Assembly (NCBI GenBank): GCA_027310565.1
Contig: DAIDAP010000015.1
Span: 62,001-126,000, forward strand
Reading direction: 5' to 3'
DNA length: 64,000 nucleotides
Source of the DNA: Chloroflexota bacterium
GTDB lineage: Bacteria; Chloroflexota; Limnocylindria; P2-11E
The notes below the pieces were generated by a model that saw only the letters and a program-made list of their open reading frames with translations, was not told the DNA's origin and ran no database searches. This document shows, piece after piece, positions 25,381-33,004 of the stretch (position 1 is its first letter; each line of letters opens with the position of its first letter). Position numbers and translations under genes: made by a program.

Positions 25381-25542
25381 GCCGCGGCCTTCGACCCCAC
25401 CCGCGGGCGCATCGAGATCACCGACGGCGCCGGCGACCGGATCGTCCGGCCGTGACGGCGAGCGCGCACCGCGCTCGGGCCCGATAAGGCCTCGCATCCC
25501 GGCCGCGGCGGGTATAGAGTTCCGAGGACAACAGAAGAACTC

Positions 25543-25620
25543 CATGAGCGCACCGCAAGGGGAGGGGCAGCGGCATGGACTGGTAGTGGAGGCTCGCCCA
25601 TGCCCCTCCGTAGCGACATA
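25543..25620 (+). CDS. Possible 25-codon upstream ORF overlapping the ftsZ start
   Basis: ATG 25543 opens a 25-residue frame that ends with TAG at 25618-25620, 18 bases inside ftsZ and in a different frame. GAAGAA lies upstream as a weak ribosome binding site. The peptide ([19 protein letters not shown]...) has no recognised features. If translated, ribosomes would open the hairpin that buries the ftsZ start, so it may be a coupling leader rather than a functional peptide. It may also be chance. Confidence 0.3.
25561..25609 (+). promoter_or_regulatory. Hairpins covering the ftsZ ribosome binding site and start codon
   Basis: GGAGGGGCA (25561-25569) is perfectly complementary to TGCCCCTCC (25601-25609), and GGCATGG (25572-25578) to CCATGCC (25598-25604). 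The two stems compete for the same 3' arm. Both include the ftsZ ATG at 25600 or its next bases, and the GTGGAGG ribosome binding site lies in the loop. This is the layout of a translational switch. Confidence 0.6.
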
Positions 25621-26727
25621 GAGAACTTCGCGCTCATCAAGGTCGTCGGCGTCGGCGGCGGCGGATCCAATGCGGTGAACCGGATGATCCGTGCGGAGCT
25701 CATGGGCGTCGAGTTCATCGCGGTGAACACCGACGCGCAGGCGCTCCTCATGTCGGACGCGCCGCACAAGATCCGCATCGGGGACAAGGTCACGAAGGGC
25801 CTCGGCGCGGGCGCGGATCCCATCGTCGGGCGCAAGTCCGCGGAGGACGACAGCGAGAAGCTCTACGAAGCGCTGAAGGAAGCGGACATGGTGTTCGTGA
25901 CCGCCGGCATGGGCGGTGGCACGGGGACGGGCGCCGCGCCGGTCATCGCCGAGATCGCGAAGGACATCGGCGCGCTCACCGTCGCTGTGGTGACGAAGCC
26001 CTTCCAGTTCGAGGGCGCGCGCCGCCGGCTGCTCGCCGAACAGGGCATCGGCGACCTCGTCGACAAGGTCGACACGCTCATCACGATCCCCAACGACCGG
26101 CTGCTCCAGGTCGTCGAGAAGCGCACCAGCGTGATGGACGCGTTCCGCGTCGTCGACGACGTGCTGCGCCAGGGCGTGCAGGGCATCAGCGACCTCATCA
26201 CCGTCCCCGGCCTCATCAACCTCGACTTCGCCGACGTGAAGACGATCATGACGAGCGCGGGCTCGGCGCTCATGGGCATCGGGCACGGCGGCGGCGAGAC
26301 GCGTGCCGCCGACGCCGCGCGCCAGGCGATCATGTCGCCGCTCCTCGAGCAGTCCATCGACGGCGCGCGCGGGGTGCTGTTCACGATCACCGGCGGGCCG
26401 GACCTCGCGCTCTTCGAGGTGAACGAGGCGGCCGAGATCATCCACGCGGCGGCCGACCCCGAGGCGAACATCATCTTCGGCGCGGTCATCGACGATCGCA
26501 TGGGCACCGAGGTGAAGATCAGCGTCATCGCGACCGGGTTCGACCAGAATCGCCCGCTGCGGCGCATCGAGCAGCCGCTGTACAAGCGGCAGGTCGAGTC
26601 ACGCCCGGCGGAGCGGCCGGTGCGCGTGGCCGCCCCCGTCGCGGCGCCGCCGCCGGCGCCGGCGGCCGAGGAGAAGAAGTTCGATCCCGACGACCTGGAG
26701 GTCCCGAGCTTCCTTCGCCGGCGGTAG
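25600..26727 (+). CDS. ftsZ: Cell division protein FtsZ
   Basis: Tubulin-like GTPase of 375 residues forming the division ring. [35 protein letters not shown] (tubulin signature), the NDRLLQV segment and the T7 loop [11 protein letters not shown] are present. After a Pro/Ala-rich linker the C-terminal peptide [12 protein letters not shown] would bind FtsA. ATG 25600 has TGGAGG 9 bases upstream, within the loop of a predicted hairpin. ftsZ is the last core gene of the cluster; sepF and divIVA do not follow. Confidence 0.97.
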   Translation: MPLRSDIENFALIKVVGVGGGGSNAVNRMIRAELMGVEFIAVNTDAQALLMSDAPHKIRIGDKVTKGLGAGADPIVGRKSAEDDSEKLYEALKEADMVFVTAGMGGGTGTGAAPVIAEIAKDIGALTVAVVTKPFQFEGARRRLLAEQGIGDLVDKVDTLITIPNDRLLQVVEKRTSVMDAFRVVDDVLRQGVQGISDLITVPGLINLDFADVKTIMTSAGSALMGIGHGGGETRAADAARQAIMSPLLEQSIDGARGVLFTITGGPDLALFEVNEAAEIIHAAADPEANIIFGAVIDDRMGTEVKISVIATGFDQNRPLRRIEQPLYKRQVESRPAERPVRVAAPVAAPPPAPAAEEKKFDPDDLEVPSFLRRR

Positions 26728-26733
26728 GACCGC

Positions 26734-26747
26734 CACTAGATGTAGTG
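26734..26747 (+). promoter_or_regulatory. NrdR-type box upstream of nrdR
   Basis: CACTA-GATG-TAGTG is a perfect inverted repeat with a 4-base centre, resembling the palindromic NrdR box with its conserved CT.../...AG core. It ends 26 bases before nrdR. A TATCTT hexamer at 26761-26766 lies between the box and the start. Autoregulation of nrdR is likely. Confidence 0.6.
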
Positions 26748-26760
26748 CCCGCCCATCCCG

Positions 26761-26766
26761 TATCTT
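26761..26766 (+). promoter_or_regulatory. -10-like element for nrdR
   Basis: TATCTT lies 7 bases before GTG 26774, so the transcript would have almost no leader; the NrdR-type box sits in the -35 region. Confidence 0.45.
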
Positions 26767-26773
26767 GTGCCTC

Positions 26774-27313
26774 GTGCGCTGTCCGTCCTGCGGCCATCCC
26801 GATACGCGCGTGATCGACTCGCGCGAGGCTGAGGACGGCTCGTCCATCCGCCGCCGCCGCGCGTGCGACCGGTGCGGCGAGCGGTTCACCACGCGCGAGC
26901 GCAGCGAGTCCGCGCGCATCCAGGTCGTCAAGCGCGACGGGTCGCGTCAGGAATTCGACCGGCGCAAGCTCGCCTCCGCCATCGGGAAGGCCGCCGGGAA
27001 GCACCTCACGGGCGACGCGATCGATCGGGTCATCGACGAGATCGAGTCGACGCTGCGGCAGACCGGGGCGTCGGAGGTCGCCTCGCGGCGCATCGGCGAG
27101 ATGGTGCTCGAGCGGCTCGCCGAGGTCGACCCGATGAGCTACCTGCGCTTCAAGATCGTGTACTCGGGGCTCCAGGACACCGACGCGCTCTACGACGAGC
27201 TCGAGCGGCTCGTCCAGCTCCGCCAGGCCGCCCGCGACCGGCGCGTCGCCGAGCAGACCACACTCCCGATCGCGGACGCCGTCCCCGCGGCGCCGCGCCG
27301 CCGCCGCCGTTAG
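26774..27313 (+). CDS. nrdR: Ribonucleotide reductase repressor NrdR
   Basis: Zinc-ribbon and ATP-cone repressor of ribonucleotide reductase genes, 179 residues. CPSCGHPDTRVIDSR and CDRCGERFTTRER form the zinc ribbon; the ATP cone starts at IQVVKRDGSRQEFDRRKL. The GTG 26774 start is chosen because NrdR proteins begin MRCP. About 25 residues of charged, Ala/Arg-rich tail extend past the normal end. A perfect palindrome upstream suggests autorepression. No nrd reductase gene is in the window. Confidence 0.95.
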   Translation: MRCPSCGHPDTRVIDSREAEDGSSIRRRRACDRCGERFTTRERSESARIQVVKRDGSRQEFDRRKLASAIGKAAGKHLTGDAIDRVIDEIESTLRQTGASEVASRRIGEMVLERLAEVDPMSYLRFKIVYSGLQDTDALYDELERLVQLRQAARDRRVAEQTTLPIADAVPAAPRRRRR

Positions 27314-27329
27314 CGGCCCCGCACCGACG

Positions 27330-27992
27330 GTCCGTGCCGTCCTGTGGGATCTCGACGGGACGCTGACCGACAGCGTCCGCTTCGTCGTCGACACCGCGAA
27401 CCGCGTCATCGCGGCCCATGGCGCCCGCCCGCTGGACTTCGCCGCCGTCGGCGGCATGAGCGGCTCGCCACTCGAGTCCATCTTCCGCATCGCCGCCCCC
27501 GAGCTCTCCGACGAGGACGCCCGGGCGTGGCGCGCGGAGTACCGCGAGATCTACGAGCGCGAGATCGTCCCCGTGACGCGCCTCTTCCGCGGTGCGCGCG
27601 GGACGCTGGCGGCCTTCCACGCCGCCGGCCTGCGGCAGGCGACGATCACCGGAAAGCGCGCCGCCGACTGCGAGCGCATCCTGCGCGGGCTGCGGATCCG
27701 GGGCGAGATCGACGCGTATCTCGGCGGGGACTCGGTGGCGCGCGCGAAGCCCGCGCCGGACCTCGCGCTCGCCGCCGCGGCGCGGCTCGGCCGCGCGCCC
27801 GAGGAGTGCGTCGTCATCGGCGACGCGCCCGCCGACGTCGGCATGGGCCGCGCCGCGGGCATGCGCGTGATCCAGGTGGCCTGGGGCTACGCGCGTCGCA
27901 GGCTGCCCGACGCGGACGCGCTCGTGCGCACGTGGCCCGAGCTGCGCCGCGCCGTCTTCGTCATGGCCGGCGGTCGGGCCATACTGCGGTGA
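27330..27992 (+). CDS. HAD-family phosphatase, non-canonical start
   Basis: Haloacid dehalogenase-type phosphatase, about 220 residues, phosphoglycolate-phosphatase-like. Motif I is [12 protein letters not shown], motif II TITGKRA, motif III Lys in RAKPAPD, motif [20 protein letters not shown] cap domain lies between I and II. No ATG, GTG or TTG is in frame upstream of motif I; the first in-frame ATG (27456) would remove the catalytic Asp. Candidate starts are GTC 27330 (family-like [10 protein letters not shown]), CTG 27342, or GTG 27334 if one base is missing near 27337. Stop overlaps dcd as GTGA. Substrate unknown. Confidence 0.78.
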   Translation, partial: VRAVLWDLDGTLTDSVRFVVDTANRVIAAHGARPLDFAAVGGMSGSPLESIFRIAAPELSDEDARAWRAEYREIYEREIVPVTRLFRGARGTLAAFHAAGLRQATITGKRAADCERILRGLRIRGEIDAYLGGDSVARAKPAPDLALAAAARLGRAPEECVVIGDAPADVGMGRAAGMRVIQVAWGYARRRLPDADALVRTWPELRRAVFVMAGGRAILR

Positions 27993-28564
27993 CCGTGGTC
28001 CTCTCCGACCGGGACATACGCGCCGCGATCGCCGCCGGGCGGATCGGCATCGACCCCTTCGACGAGTCGTGCGTCCAGCCCGCGAGCGTCGACATCCGTC
28101 TCGACAGCCTGTTCCGGGTGTTCCGCTCGAGCCGCCACGCGTACATCGACCTCGCCAGGCCGCTGGACGACATCACCGAGCTCGTCGAGGTCGGCCCGGA
28201 CGAGTGCTTCATCCTCCATCCCGGCGAGTTCGTGCTTGGCTCCACCCGCGAGCGCATCCGGCTCGCGGACGACCTGGTCTCGCGCGTCGAGGGCAAGAGC
28301 AGCCTCGGCCGGCTCGGCCTGCTCATCCACAGCACCGCCGGCTTCGTCGACCCGGGATGGGACGGGCACATCACGCTCGAGCTGAGCAACGTGAACACGA
28401 TCCCGATCACGCTCTACCCGCGCATGCGCGTGGGGCAGCTCTCCTTCTTCCCGCTGTCGAGCCCGGCCGAGCGTCCGTACGGCTCGTCCGAGCTCGGCTC
28501 GAGCTACCAGGGGCAGACCGGGCCGACGCCGTCGCGCTACCGGCTCGACCTCCCGCGCGGTTGA
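27989..28564 (+). CDS. dcd: dCTP deaminase
   Basis: Deaminates dCTP to dUTP, or to dUMP in bifunctional versions, feeding thymidylate synthesis. 191 residues. [37 protein letters not shown], the [29 protein letters not shown] segment and the nucleotide-closing [14 protein letters not shown] are characteristic. GTG 27989 overlaps the HAD stop; its stop shares a base with the next ATG. Placement next to nrdR links it to deoxynucleotide supply. Confidence 0.95.
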   Translation: MTVVLSDRDIRAAIAAGRIGIDPFDESCVQPASVDIRLDSLFRVFRSSRHAYIDLARPLDDITELVEVGPDECFILHPGEFVLGSTRERIRLADDLVSRVEGKSSLGRLGLLIHSTAGFVDPGWDGHITLELSNVNTIPITLYPRMRVGQLSFFPLSSPAERPYGSSELGSSYQGQTGPTPSRYRLDLPRG

Positions 28565-28842
28565 TGGCGTTCCTGGGCCTCTTCATCGAGGCGTTCATCA
28601 CCGTCCTCGCGCAGGCGCTGACGCTCGCGATCTTCGTCCGCGTGCTCCTCTCCTGGGTGCCGACGCTGCGGCTGCCGTTCGGCCTGGGCGAGTTCGTCTG
28701 GAGCGTCACCGAGCCGATCCTTGGTCCGATCCGCCGCTCGCTTCCGTTCATGGGCGGCTTCGACCTCTCGCCGCTGATCGCGCTCCTCGCCATCCAGGTC
28801 GTCTCGAGCATCCTGCTGCGGCTGCTGCCGCCCGCCTGGTGA
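28564..28842 (+). CDS. YggT/YlmG-family membrane protein
   Basis: Protein of 92 residues with two hydrophobic segments (FITVLAQALTLAIFVRVLLSWVP and LSPLIALLAIQVVSSILLRLL) flanking EPILGPIRRSLPFMGGFDLSP, the family signature. YggT/YlmG proteins occur near the ftsZ end of dcw clusters in Gram-positive bacteria and have been linked to division or osmotic stress; function is not settled. Its ATG overlaps the dcd stop (TGATG), and its stop overlaps the DUF167 gene. Confidence 0.88.
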   Translation: MAFLGLFIEAFITVLAQALTLAIFVRVLLSWVPTLRLPFGLGEFVWSVTEPILGPIRRSLPFMGGFDLSPLIALLAIQVVSSILLRLLPPAW

Positions 28843-29126
28843 TCGCCCTCCGGCGCCGCGGCGATCGGGTCGCCTTCGACGTCCGCGTCGCGCCGCGCGC
28901 CTCCCGGACGGCCGTCGGCGGCGCTCGCGCGGGGGCGCTGCTCGTGCGCGTCACGGCGCCGCCGGCGGAGGGGGCGGCGAACGCCGCGGTCCTCGAGGCG
29001 CTCTCGCGCGCCCTGGACGTGGCGCCGCGTGAGCTGCGCATCGAGCGGGGCGGCGCGGCGCGGACGAAGACGGTGAGCGCGCCGGGCCGCGTCGCGGCGG
29101 CGGTGCGGCGCCTCGCGGCGGTGTAA
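28839..29126 (+). CDS. DUF167/YggU-family protein
   Basis: Small cytoplasmic protein of 95 residues with VRVAPRASRTAVGG at the start and VTAPPAEGAANAAVLEALSRAL in the middle, the DUF167 hallmarks. In many genomes it is next to yggT, as here. Function unknown. GTG start overlaps the yggT-like stop; its stop TAA shares a base with the next ATG. Confidence 0.88.
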   Translation: MIALRRRGDRVAFDVRVAPRASRTAVGGARAGALLVRVTAPPAEGAANAAVLEALSRALDVAPRELRIERGGAARTKTVSAPGRVAAAVRRLAAV

Positions 29127-29712
29127 TGCCGGACGGCCGGGCGGCGTACTGGCGGAAGATGACCGTGCATGCGGCCCTGGCGACGTTCCCGCACGGCCTC
29201 CTCGTCCGCGAGACGCGGGTGACCTTCGCCGACGCGGCGCGTGACCACCAGGACGAGCTGTTCGGCGTCGCGCTGCGCATCCTCGGTGACCGCGACGCGG
29301 CGCTGGACGCGACGAGCCGGACGCTCCTCAAGGCGTTCCGCTCCTGGGAGCGGTACGACCAGACCCGCCCGGTCCGCCACTGGCTCCTGCGCATCGCCGC
29401 GAACGAGGCCGTCACGCTCGGCCGCGCGCGTTCCCGCGACCGTGCCAGGCGGACGGACGCCGCGGCGGCGCTCGAGGTCCCCGACCCCGGTCCGTCCCCC
29501 GATGCGGCGGCGCTCGCGCGGGAGCGGCGGGATCGGGTGCGCGGCGCCGTGGCCGCGCTGCCCGACCGCTACCGCGTGCCGGTCGTGCTGCGCTACTTCA
29601 GCGAGCTGTCCCTCGAGGAGATCGCGGCGGTGACCGGCCGGCGGCGACCGTGGGCGTGCAGCTGCTCCGCGCGCGCGCGATGCTCCGCACGGCGCTCGAG
29701 GGCGAGCGGTGA
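29126..29712 (+). CDS. ECF-type sigma factor, frameshifted in region 4
   Basis: Sigma-70-family factor of the extracytoplasmic type. Region 2 is visible as DAARDHQDELFGVALRILGD through WERYDQTRPVRHWLLRIAANEA; region 4 starts at ALPDRYRVPVVLRYFSELSLEEIAAVTG. At about 29636 the frame slips: the proper continuation (PAATVGVQLLRARAMLRTALEGER) is in the -1 frame and ends with TGA 29710-29712, exactly overlapping the next gene as GTGA. Unshifted, the frame runs on as Arg/Ala-rich nonsense to 29821. The start may be ATG 29126 or GTG 29219. One missing base, a real frameshift or a young pseudogene are all possible. Confidence 0.72.
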
Positions 29713-30110
29713 CCGGCGGCGGGCTGTTCGACGAGAGCGAGCTCCGCCGCGTGCTGCGCCTGGAGGGCGACGAGCTGCCGCCGCGTCTGGACGCGGCCGC
29801 CATCGCGCTCGCCGCGCGTGAGGAGGGCCGCGACCGCTTCGTGCTCGCGGCCGTGCCGGCGGTGGTCGGCGCGACGGCGCTCGCGGCCGCGCTCGTGTGG
29901 CAGCAGCTCTTCGCGCTCGCGCCCCTCGTCGGGCCCGCGCTGCTCGGCGTGGCCGTCGCCGGCGCGGCGGCGCTCGCGGCGGCGGTCGTCCCGCTCGCCG
30001 AGACCGCGAGCGATCCGGCGGTCCCGCTGAGCCTCCTCGCCGCCCTCGGCGTCGTCATCGTGCGCGAGCTCATCGAGCGCAGGGAGCACGCCCATGTCCA
30101 CGCGTCTTGA
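29709..30110 (+). CDS. Membrane protein, possible anti-sigma partner
   Basis: Unrecognised 133-residue protein with a soluble N-terminal 45 residues and three hydrophobic segments (FVLAAVPAVVGATALAAALVW; LVGPALLGVAVAGAAALAAAVV; PLSLLAALGVVIVRELI). It directly follows an ECF sigma gene with a GTGA overlap, the typical place for an anti-sigma factor, but no zinc-binding HxxxCxxC motif is present. The final 17 bases overlap the PspC gene. The anti-sigma role is inferred from position only. Confidence 0.65.
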   Translation: MTGGGLFDESELRRVLRLEGDELPPRLDAAAIALAAREEGRDRFVLAAVPAVVGATALAAALVWQQLFALAPLVGPALLGVAVAGAAALAAAVVPLAETASDPAVPLSLLAALGVVIVRELIERREHAHVHAS

Positions 30111-30555
30111 GCGCAGCACGACGAACCGGGTGATCGCCGGCGTCTGCGGCGGCATCGCGGAGTACCTGCAGGTCGATCCCACGCTCGTGCGCGTCTTCTT
30201 CGTCGTCGCCGCGGTCATGACCGCCGGCCTGGCGTTCCTCGCGTACCTGGCGCTGCTCATCCTCATGCCGCTGCCCGGCCAGCCGGTGCCGTTCGTGAAG
30301 AGCGAGAGCGCCGGCGGCGCGGCGATGGCCGCCGAGGTCGACGCGCCCGGGCCCGAGCGGCCGATGCGGCCGCCGCCGGACCCGGAGGCCGGCGAGCGCC
30401 GCCGCGCCGCGTTCGGCTACGTCCTCATCGCGCTCGGCGTCGTCTTCCTCGCGGGGAACCTCGGGGTGCTCCGCGGCGTGCGCTGGGACCTCGTCTGGCC
30501 CGTTGTGCTCATCGGTCTGGGCGGCCTCCTCCTCTTGCAGCGCGCGCGGCGGTGA
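30094..30555 (+). CDS. PspC-domain membrane protein
   Basis: 153 residues. The N-terminal PspC domain (LERSTTNRVIAGVCGGIAEYLQVDPTLVRVFFVV) carries one long membrane segment; after a Pro-rich linker a second pair of spans (GYVLIALGVVFLAGNLGVL and LVWPVVLIGLGGLLLLQRARR) resembles the LiaF/LiaI-type membrane domain. PspC and LiaF proteins take part in envelope-stress sensing, which fits a locus with an ECF sigma factor. ATG 30094 lies 17 bases inside the upstream gene. Confidence 0.85.
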   Translation: MSTRLERSTTNRVIAGVCGGIAEYLQVDPTLVRVFFVVAAVMTAGLAFLAYLALLILMPLPGQPVPFVKSESAGGAAMAAEVDAPGPERPMRPPPDPEAGERRRAAFGYVLIALGVVFLAGNLGVLRGVRWDLVWPVVLIGLGGLLLLQRARR

Positions 30556-30707
30556 CCGGGCGCCGCGGCGTCCTCCGGCCGCTCCCGCTCGTACTGATCG
30601 GGATCGACATCGCGTTCGCGCGCCGCCGGCCGATCGCCGCGCTCGCGTCGCCGCGCTCGGAGAGCTCTCGCTTCGCCGGCGACGCGACGACGGCGGCCGT
30701 CCGGTAG
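30552..30707 (+). CDS. Possible short membrane protein or remnant
   Basis: GTG 30552 overlaps the PspC stop and opens a 51-residue frame with one weak hydrophobic stretch (LRPLPLVLIGIDIAFARRRP) resembling part of the LiaF-like membrane domain. The remainder is low in hydrophobics. It may be a truncated paralogue of the preceding C-terminal domain or just 3' untranslated sequence. Confidence 0.3.
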   Translation: MTGRRGVLRPLPLVLIGIDIAFARRRPIAALASPRSESSRFAGDATTAAVR

Positions 30708-30740
30708 CACACAGCCGGGCCGTCGCTGGTGCGCGTCCTG

Positions 30741-30746
30741 CATGAT
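30741..30746 (+). promoter_or_regulatory. -10-like element for the Rieske gene
   Basis: CATGAT lies 8 bases before GTG 30755 with no ribosome binding site between them. Confidence 0.35.
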
Positions 30747-30754
30747 GTCGGGAC

Positions 30755-31609
30755 GTGATCCGCCGCTGGCTCGAGCCGCTCCTCGACGCGCAGGGCTGGG
30801 CCGACCCGTTCGGCGAGCTGCTGCAGAAGCTCTTCCGCGCGATCTACGGCCCGTTCCCCCCACTGCGCGACCTGCTGCACGGGACCTGGCTCGGCCACCC
30901 GCTGCATCCGCTCCTCACCGACGTCCCCATCGGCGCGTTCGTCGTCGGCATCGTGCTCGACCTCGTCGGCGAGCGGAGCGCCGCGACGTGGGCCACCGGC
31001 ATCGGGTGGGTGACGATGCTCGGCGCCGCGCTCGCCGGGTTCGCCGACCATCTCGACCTCGAGGGCAGGCCGCGCCGGTACGGGAGCCTCCATGCGGCGA
31101 CGATGCTCCTCGCCGCGCTCGCCTATCTCCTCTCGCTCGGCGAGCGTCTTTGGTGGGCGCCGCTCTTCCCGCGCGCGGAGGTCTGGCTCGCCGGGCTCGG
31201 CCTCCTCCTCGTCCTGATCGGTGGCTATCTCGGCGGCGAGCTCGTGTTCAACCTCGGCAGCCAGGTCGATCGCCACGCCTGGCGCGGCGGCGGGTCCAAG
31301 TGGCAGGCGCTCGACGTCGGCGAGGTGCCCGAGGGCCAGCTCGCCAAGGCGAAGGCCGGCGCGGCGACGCTCGTGGTCGTGCGCCTGGGGGAGCGGGTCT
31401 ACGCGCTGCACGACACCTGCGCGCACCAGGGCTGCTCGCTCGCTTCGGGCCGTCTCGTCGACGGGGGCCGGCGCATCGAGTGCCCCTGCCATGGCTCGCG
31501 CTTCGAGCTCTCCGACGGCAGCGTGAACCGCGGGCCGGCGGTCTTCCCGCAGCCGGCTTACGAGGTCCGTGTCGCCGACGGACGGATCGAGGCGCGCCGG
31601 CGCGGCTGA
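30755..31609 (+). CDS. DUF2231 membrane protein fused to a Rieske [2Fe-2S] domain
   Basis: 284 residues. The first 165 form a four-span DUF2231-like domain (WLGHPLHPLLTDVPIGAFVVGIVLDLVG near the start, where HP..HP is the hallmark). A C-terminal Rieske domain carries the cluster ligands in CAHQGC and CPCHGS, with GPAVFPQPAYEV behind. The low-potential ferredoxin type is suggested by a NirD-like layout. It may link membrane haem or quinone chemistry to electron transfer, but no partner oxidoreductase is encoded nearby. GTG start, probably leaderless. Confidence 0.88.
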   Translation: MIRRWLEPLLDAQGWADPFGELLQKLFRAIYGPFPPLRDLLHGTWLGHPLHPLLTDVPIGAFVVGIVLDLVGERSAATWATGIGWVTMLGAALAGFADHLDLEGRPRRYGSLHAATMLLAALAYLLSLGERLWWAPLFPRAEVWLAGLGLLLVLIGGYLGGELVFNLGSQVDRHAWRGGGSKWQALDVGEVPEGQLAKAKAGAATLVVVRLGERVYALHDTCAHQGCSLASGRLVDGGRRIECPCHGSRFELSDGSVNRGPAVFPQPAYEVRVADGRIEARRRG

Positions 31610-31660
31610 GGTGCGCCGGCCGCTGGCCGGGCGGACCGTCCTTGGGCGATACTCCGCCGC

Positions 31661-33004
31661 GTGTCCGGCCTCACCGAGAGGATGTCGGCGGCACCCACGC
31701 CGACCGAGCTCGACGCCTCGCGCGCGCTGAACGCGGAGTACCTCCGCCTGCACCCGGACGAGGTGGCGCTCTACCTCGACGGACGGGAGCCGGCCGAGAC
31801 GGTCGTGCTGCTCTCGGGCGCGCCGCCGCCGACGACGGCGCTCCTGCTCGAGCGCATGAACCCCCGCGTCGGCGCCGCGGTCCTGCGCGGACTTCCGCCG
31901 GAGACGGCGCGGCTCGCGCTCGCGGCGATGAATCCCGCGCGCGGCGTCCCGGTGCTGGTGAGCCTGCCGCGCGACGAGCGCGAGGCGATGCTCGCGCGAC
32001 TCGCCCCGCGCGTCGCGGAGGAGCTCCGCGAGATCCTCACCTATCCGGCCGACAGCGCGGGCGGGCTGATGGATCCGCGCATCACGACGTTCGGCCACGA
32101 CCTCACCGTGGACGACGCGCTCCGCCGCATGCGCGCGTTCAAGGAGAAGGAGTTCGACGCCATCTACGTGAGCGACGGGGAGGGCCGGCTCTCCGGCGCC
32201 GTGCCGCTCGGCGAGATCGCGACCGCGGCGCCCGAGCGCCGCCTCGGCGACCTCGTGCGCGCGGCGCCGGCGGCGGTCGCCGTCACGGCGACGCGCGAGG
32301 AGATCGTGGACTACCTCCGGGATCGCCGGCTCGTCGCGCTGCCGGTGGTCGACCTCGCCGGACGGCTCGTCGGCGTGATCCGCTACAGCCAGCTCGTCGC
32401 GGCCGCCGAGGCCGAGGCCCTGAGCGGCCTCCAGACGATGGTCGGCGCCGGCAAGGACGAGCGCGCGCTCTCGCCCATCCGTCACGCCGTGCGCCACCGG
32501 CTGCCGTGGCTCGAGATCAACCTCGCGACGGCCTTCCTCGCCGCCACCGTCGTCGGCCTCTTCGAGGGCACCATCGCGCAGTTCACCGCGCTCGCGGTGC
32601 TGCTCCCGGTGGTCGCCGGGCAGTCCGGGAACAGCGGCATGCAGGCGCTCGCGGTGACGATGCGCGGCCTCACGCTGCGCGAGGTCGGCCTCCGGCACTG
32701 GCCGCGCCTCATCGCGAAGGAGGCCGGTGTCGGCGTCCTCAACGGCCTCGCGGTCGCGCTCACGACGATGCTCGGCGTGTTCCTGTGGAGCCGCAGCTTC
32801 GGCCTCACGTTCGTCATCGGCGTGGCCATGGTCCTCGCGATGGTCCTCGCCGGGGTCTGCGGCGCCCTGGTGCCGGTGGTGCTCAAGGCGCTCGGCCAGG
32901 ACCCCGCGCAGTCGTCGTCCATCGTCCTCACGACCTTCACCGACGTCGGCGGCTTCCTCTCGTTCCTCGGCCTCGCGACGCTCCTCTCCTCGCTGCTCGA
33001 ATGA
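31661..33004 (+). CDS. mgtE: Magnesium transporter MgtE
   Basis: MgtE-family Mg2+ channel, 447 residues. A superhelical N-domain (LHPDEVALYLDGREPAE to EELREILTYPADSAGGLMDPR), two CBS domains (DDALRRMRAFKEKEFDAIYVSD; ALPVVDLAGRLVGVIRYS) and a five-span membrane domain with AVLLPVVAGQSGNSGMQ and the late SSSIVLTTFTDVGGFLSFLGLA are all visible. The N and CBS domains normally close the channel when cytosolic Mg2+ is high. GTG start, preceded 7 bases earlier by GATACT. No M-box riboswitch fits in the 50-base gap. Confidence 0.94.
   Translation: MSGLTERMSAAPTPTELDASRALNAEYLRLHPDEVALYLDGREPAETVVLLSGAPPPTTALLLERMNPRVGAAVLRGLPPETARLALAAMNPARGVPVLVSLPRDEREAMLARLAPRVAEELREILTYPADSAGGLMDPRITTFGHDLTVDDALRRMRAFKEKEFDAIYVSDGEGRLSGAVPLGEIATAAPERRLGDLVRAAPAAVAVTATREEIVDYLRDRRLVALPVVDLAGRLVGVIRYSQLVAAAEAEALSGLQTMVGAGKDERALSPIRHAVRHRLPWLEINLATAFLAATVVGLFEGTIAQFTALAVLLPVVAGQSGNSGMQALAVTMRGLTLREVGLRHWPRLIAKEAGVGVLNGLAVALTTMLGVFLWSRSFGLTFVIGVAMVLAMVLAGVCGALVPVVLKALGQDPAQSSSIVLTTFTDVGGFLSFLGLATLLSSLLE

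Noticed and set aside
28565-30073. Long minus-strand frames opposite YggT, DUF167 and the sigma gene
   Set aside because: Shadow frames of low complexity; the + strand genes have recognised domains and operon-type overlaps.
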